Shown here piece after piece: positions 62,630 through 64,000 of a stretch of DNA of 64,000 bases. Source of the stretch: Spinacia oleracea (lineage: Eukaryota; Streptophyta; Magnoliopsida; Caryophyllales; Amaranthaceae). Numbering within the stretch: position 1 is the stretch's first letter; the number at the start of each line of letters is the position of its first letter. The notes below the pieces were generated by a model that ran no database searches, was not told the origin of the DNA, and saw nothing but the letters and a program-made list of their open reading frames with translations. The translations under genes and the position numbers were made by a program. Where the stretch lies: contig NC_079487.1 in NCBI RefSeq assembly GCF_020520425.1, forward strand, positions 78,435,141-78,499,140. The letters run 5' to 3'.

Positions 62630-63652
62630 ATGCCTAGGACTGGTCCTGCCACTTGGTGCCGATCAGGGAATCAACGGTTAGTGCGTCTCGAAGATACATC
62701 GCCAACATCAGGTTTAGTGACTCCAAGCTCCGTCCGTCATCCCTCATTTCAAGGATCTCCGCTTCCCCAACCTCGATTCGCACCTTCAAACATGTCCATC
62801 GAAGATTTGCAAGAGCAGATGGCTCAAATGACCCGACTCATGGGCCAACTAAAAATGGAAAATGAAGCTTTAGCGGCTGCGCAAGCCAAAAATGACCTCG
62901 ATAACGAGAAGAGGATTGAAAAAATGGTCCTACAGCAAACCATGGGGAGAAAATACTTCTCCCTCGATCCTGAACCTTTTCCTGGCAAACTACCAGAAAA
63001 GTTCAGTTCATCTGACTTACCAAAGTTCAAGGCCACGGACAACCCCCGTGATCATCTACTGAGCTTTGTGAATGCCATGAACTTGAAAGGCGTGGACAAG
63101 TCCATGTACTTACCTGCCTTTCCTTTGTCCTTGGAACCTGTGCCGCTCAAATGGTACTATCACCAGGACCCTAAGCTATTCCCCACTTGGGAAGACTTTG
63201 TCAATGTCTTCATCAAGCAATACTCGTCGAACATGGATTTCCAAGTCACCATGCGCGAGCTGGAAGTCCTCTTCCAAAAGAAAAATGAGGGTTTCACGAC
63301 CTACTTTGCTAGATGGAGGGACCAGGCGGCCCAGCTAATCAATAGGCCTCCCGAAACAGAATTGGTCCAAAAATTCATTGACAACCTGGACCCGGCTTAC
63401 AGACAACACCTTAGGTACCTGGGACTTGACACTTTCAAAAGAGTTTATGATGTGGGAATAAAGATCGAGGACGACCTCGCCAAAACCATACAAAGCAAAC
63501 CCACATATAAGAACAACACCTATAATCGGGGTAACACATCCCAAGCCCAAGAAGTCCATGCTGTAGAAGAGACTCCCGCCCGAAGAAACCCTGGAAGATG
63601 GGTCCGAGACCGAAAGTTTGCCCCACTCGGGTCGACGTTGGTACAATGTTAG
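62630..63652 (+). CDS. Gag polyprotein of element Z' (truncated by insertion)
   Basis: The ATG at 62630 opens 340 codons. After a Ser/Pro-rich N-terminus, a coiled-coil stretch (LQEQMAQMTRLMGQLKMENE, about residues 63 to 100) precedes the retrotransposon gag capsid domain (FKATDNPRDHLLSFVNAM, FPLSLEPVPLKWYYHQDPK, WEDFVNVFIKQYSSN, RELEVLFQKKNEGFTTYFAR, about residues 130 to 270). This is the gag of Tat/Athila-Ogre-type elements, forming virus-like particles around the RNA. The frame is undamaged, but its stop (TGTTAG) is supplied by the Y-family LTR inserted at 63647. The real gag continued further. Confidence 0.9.
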   Translation: MPRTGPATWCRSGNQRLVRLEDTSPTSGLVTPSSVRHPSFQGSPLPQPRFAPSNMSIEDLQEQMAQMTRLMGQLKMENEALAAAQAKNDLDNEKRIEKMVLQQTMGRKYFSLDPEPFPGKLPEKFSSSDLPKFKATDNPRDHLLSFVNAMNLKGVDKSMYLPAFPLSLEPVPLKWYYHQDPKLFPTWEDFVNVFIKQYSSNMDFQVTMRELEVLFQKKNEGFTTYFARWRDQAAQLINRPPETELVQKFIDNLDPAYRQHLRYLGLDTFKRVYDVGIKIEDDLAKTIQSKPTYKNNTYNRGNTSQAQEVHAVEETPARRNPGRWVRDRKFAPLGSTLVQC

Positions 63653-64000
63653 GTTATGATACATATGACATTACATAGATCATGCGGAAACAACCATTAA
63701 CCCAGGACAACATATTATTTACACATAATCATATAGCATAACTTAGATGCATACTCTTTGTTGCGTGACCTCCCTAGCTGCGCCCGAACCGAACAAGAAC
63801 AAGTCTTTAGGACTCCAAGTGTCGTCCCTCCGTAGATAGTCCACAGTACGTCCGGATCCGCCTTAAGATTGACCAACTAGAATCGCCCTTAAGGTACTAG
63901 AATTTTCGGCACTTTTGAGCAAGATGTGTGGCTGAATTTTTCTTTCAAAAACTCACTTTGAATACTTTTAAAACTCGTCATAAATTGTGAACCCAGGCCA
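63647..64000. repeat. Y-family LTR, partial, inserted in Z' gag
   Basis: TGTTAGGTTATGATACATATG onwards matches the Y 5' LTR (31761..32100) with small changes and runs to the end of the window. The preceding TACAA (63642..63646) is the likely target duplication; the partner is outside the window. Confidence 0.88.

Larger units (their letters stand above)
60274..63646 (+). mobile_element. Element Z': Tat/Ogre-like Ty3/gypsy element, 5' part
   Basis: 5' LTR, primer site, ~0.9-kb leader shared with Z, and a gag ORF are present. It is interrupted by a Y-family LTR at 63647, so pol and the 3' LTR are not in the window. It differs from Z by having gag. Confidence 0.88.

Overview
This window looks like plant nuclear DNA from a eudicot. 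It contains a decayed slice of chloroplast DNA, many nested LTR retrotransposons, one LINE, an intron-containing NPF nitrate/peptide-type transporter gene and an intronless PPR gene. The repeat types would fit Amaranthaceae (spinach/beet type), but nothing here proves the species. Genes are sparse: only about 3 to 4 kb is convincing host coding sequence.

Layout. (1) 1..~5295 is a nuclear plastid insertion (NUPT), colinear with the plastome block trnP-trnW-petG-petL-psbEFLJ-petA-cemA. petG, psbE, psbF and petA are broken; petL, psbL and psbJ remain open. (2) ~5296..~12867 is a minus-strand Ty1/copia element. It is cut off inside its integrase by the plastid DNA and is split in its gag by a nearly full-length LINE (7397..12143, 12-bp target duplication). 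(3) 13227..47641 is one minus-strand Ty3/gypsy chromovirus, called W here, bounded by the duplication ACACC. Its left LTR was entered by a decayed copia element, Y (13563..32844, duplication CCAAC). Y was entered in turn by Z (19911..30884, duplication CCTGC), a gene-less element with 1.46-kb LTRs. The W interior also carries a solo LTR, V (35785..38514, duplication ACTCT). (4) 47647..50975 is AT-rich non-coding DNA with a degenerate tandem array. (5) 50976..53275 is a five-exon NPF6-type transporter gene on the minus strand. (6) 57810..59246 is a PLS-class PPR gene on the minus strand. (7) 60274..63646 is the 5' part of a plus-strand element, Z', that shares LTR and leader with Z but carries a gag ORF. 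It is interrupted at 63647 by a new LTR of the Y family that runs off the window.

Insertion order can be read from the nesting: W, then Y, then Z; V entered W independently; the LINE is younger than its copia host. All four LTR-element insertions and the LINE have matching target-site duplications that I could read directly.

The most unusual structures are paired GC-rich palindromes (core GCGCCCAG/CTGGGCGC) recurring in the LTRs and interior of Z/Z', the shared leader of gene-less Z and gag-bearing Z', a CCG-rich tandem array inside the Y LTR, and an extra acidic ORF upstream of gag in W. No bacterial-type system, CRISPR array or operon is present.
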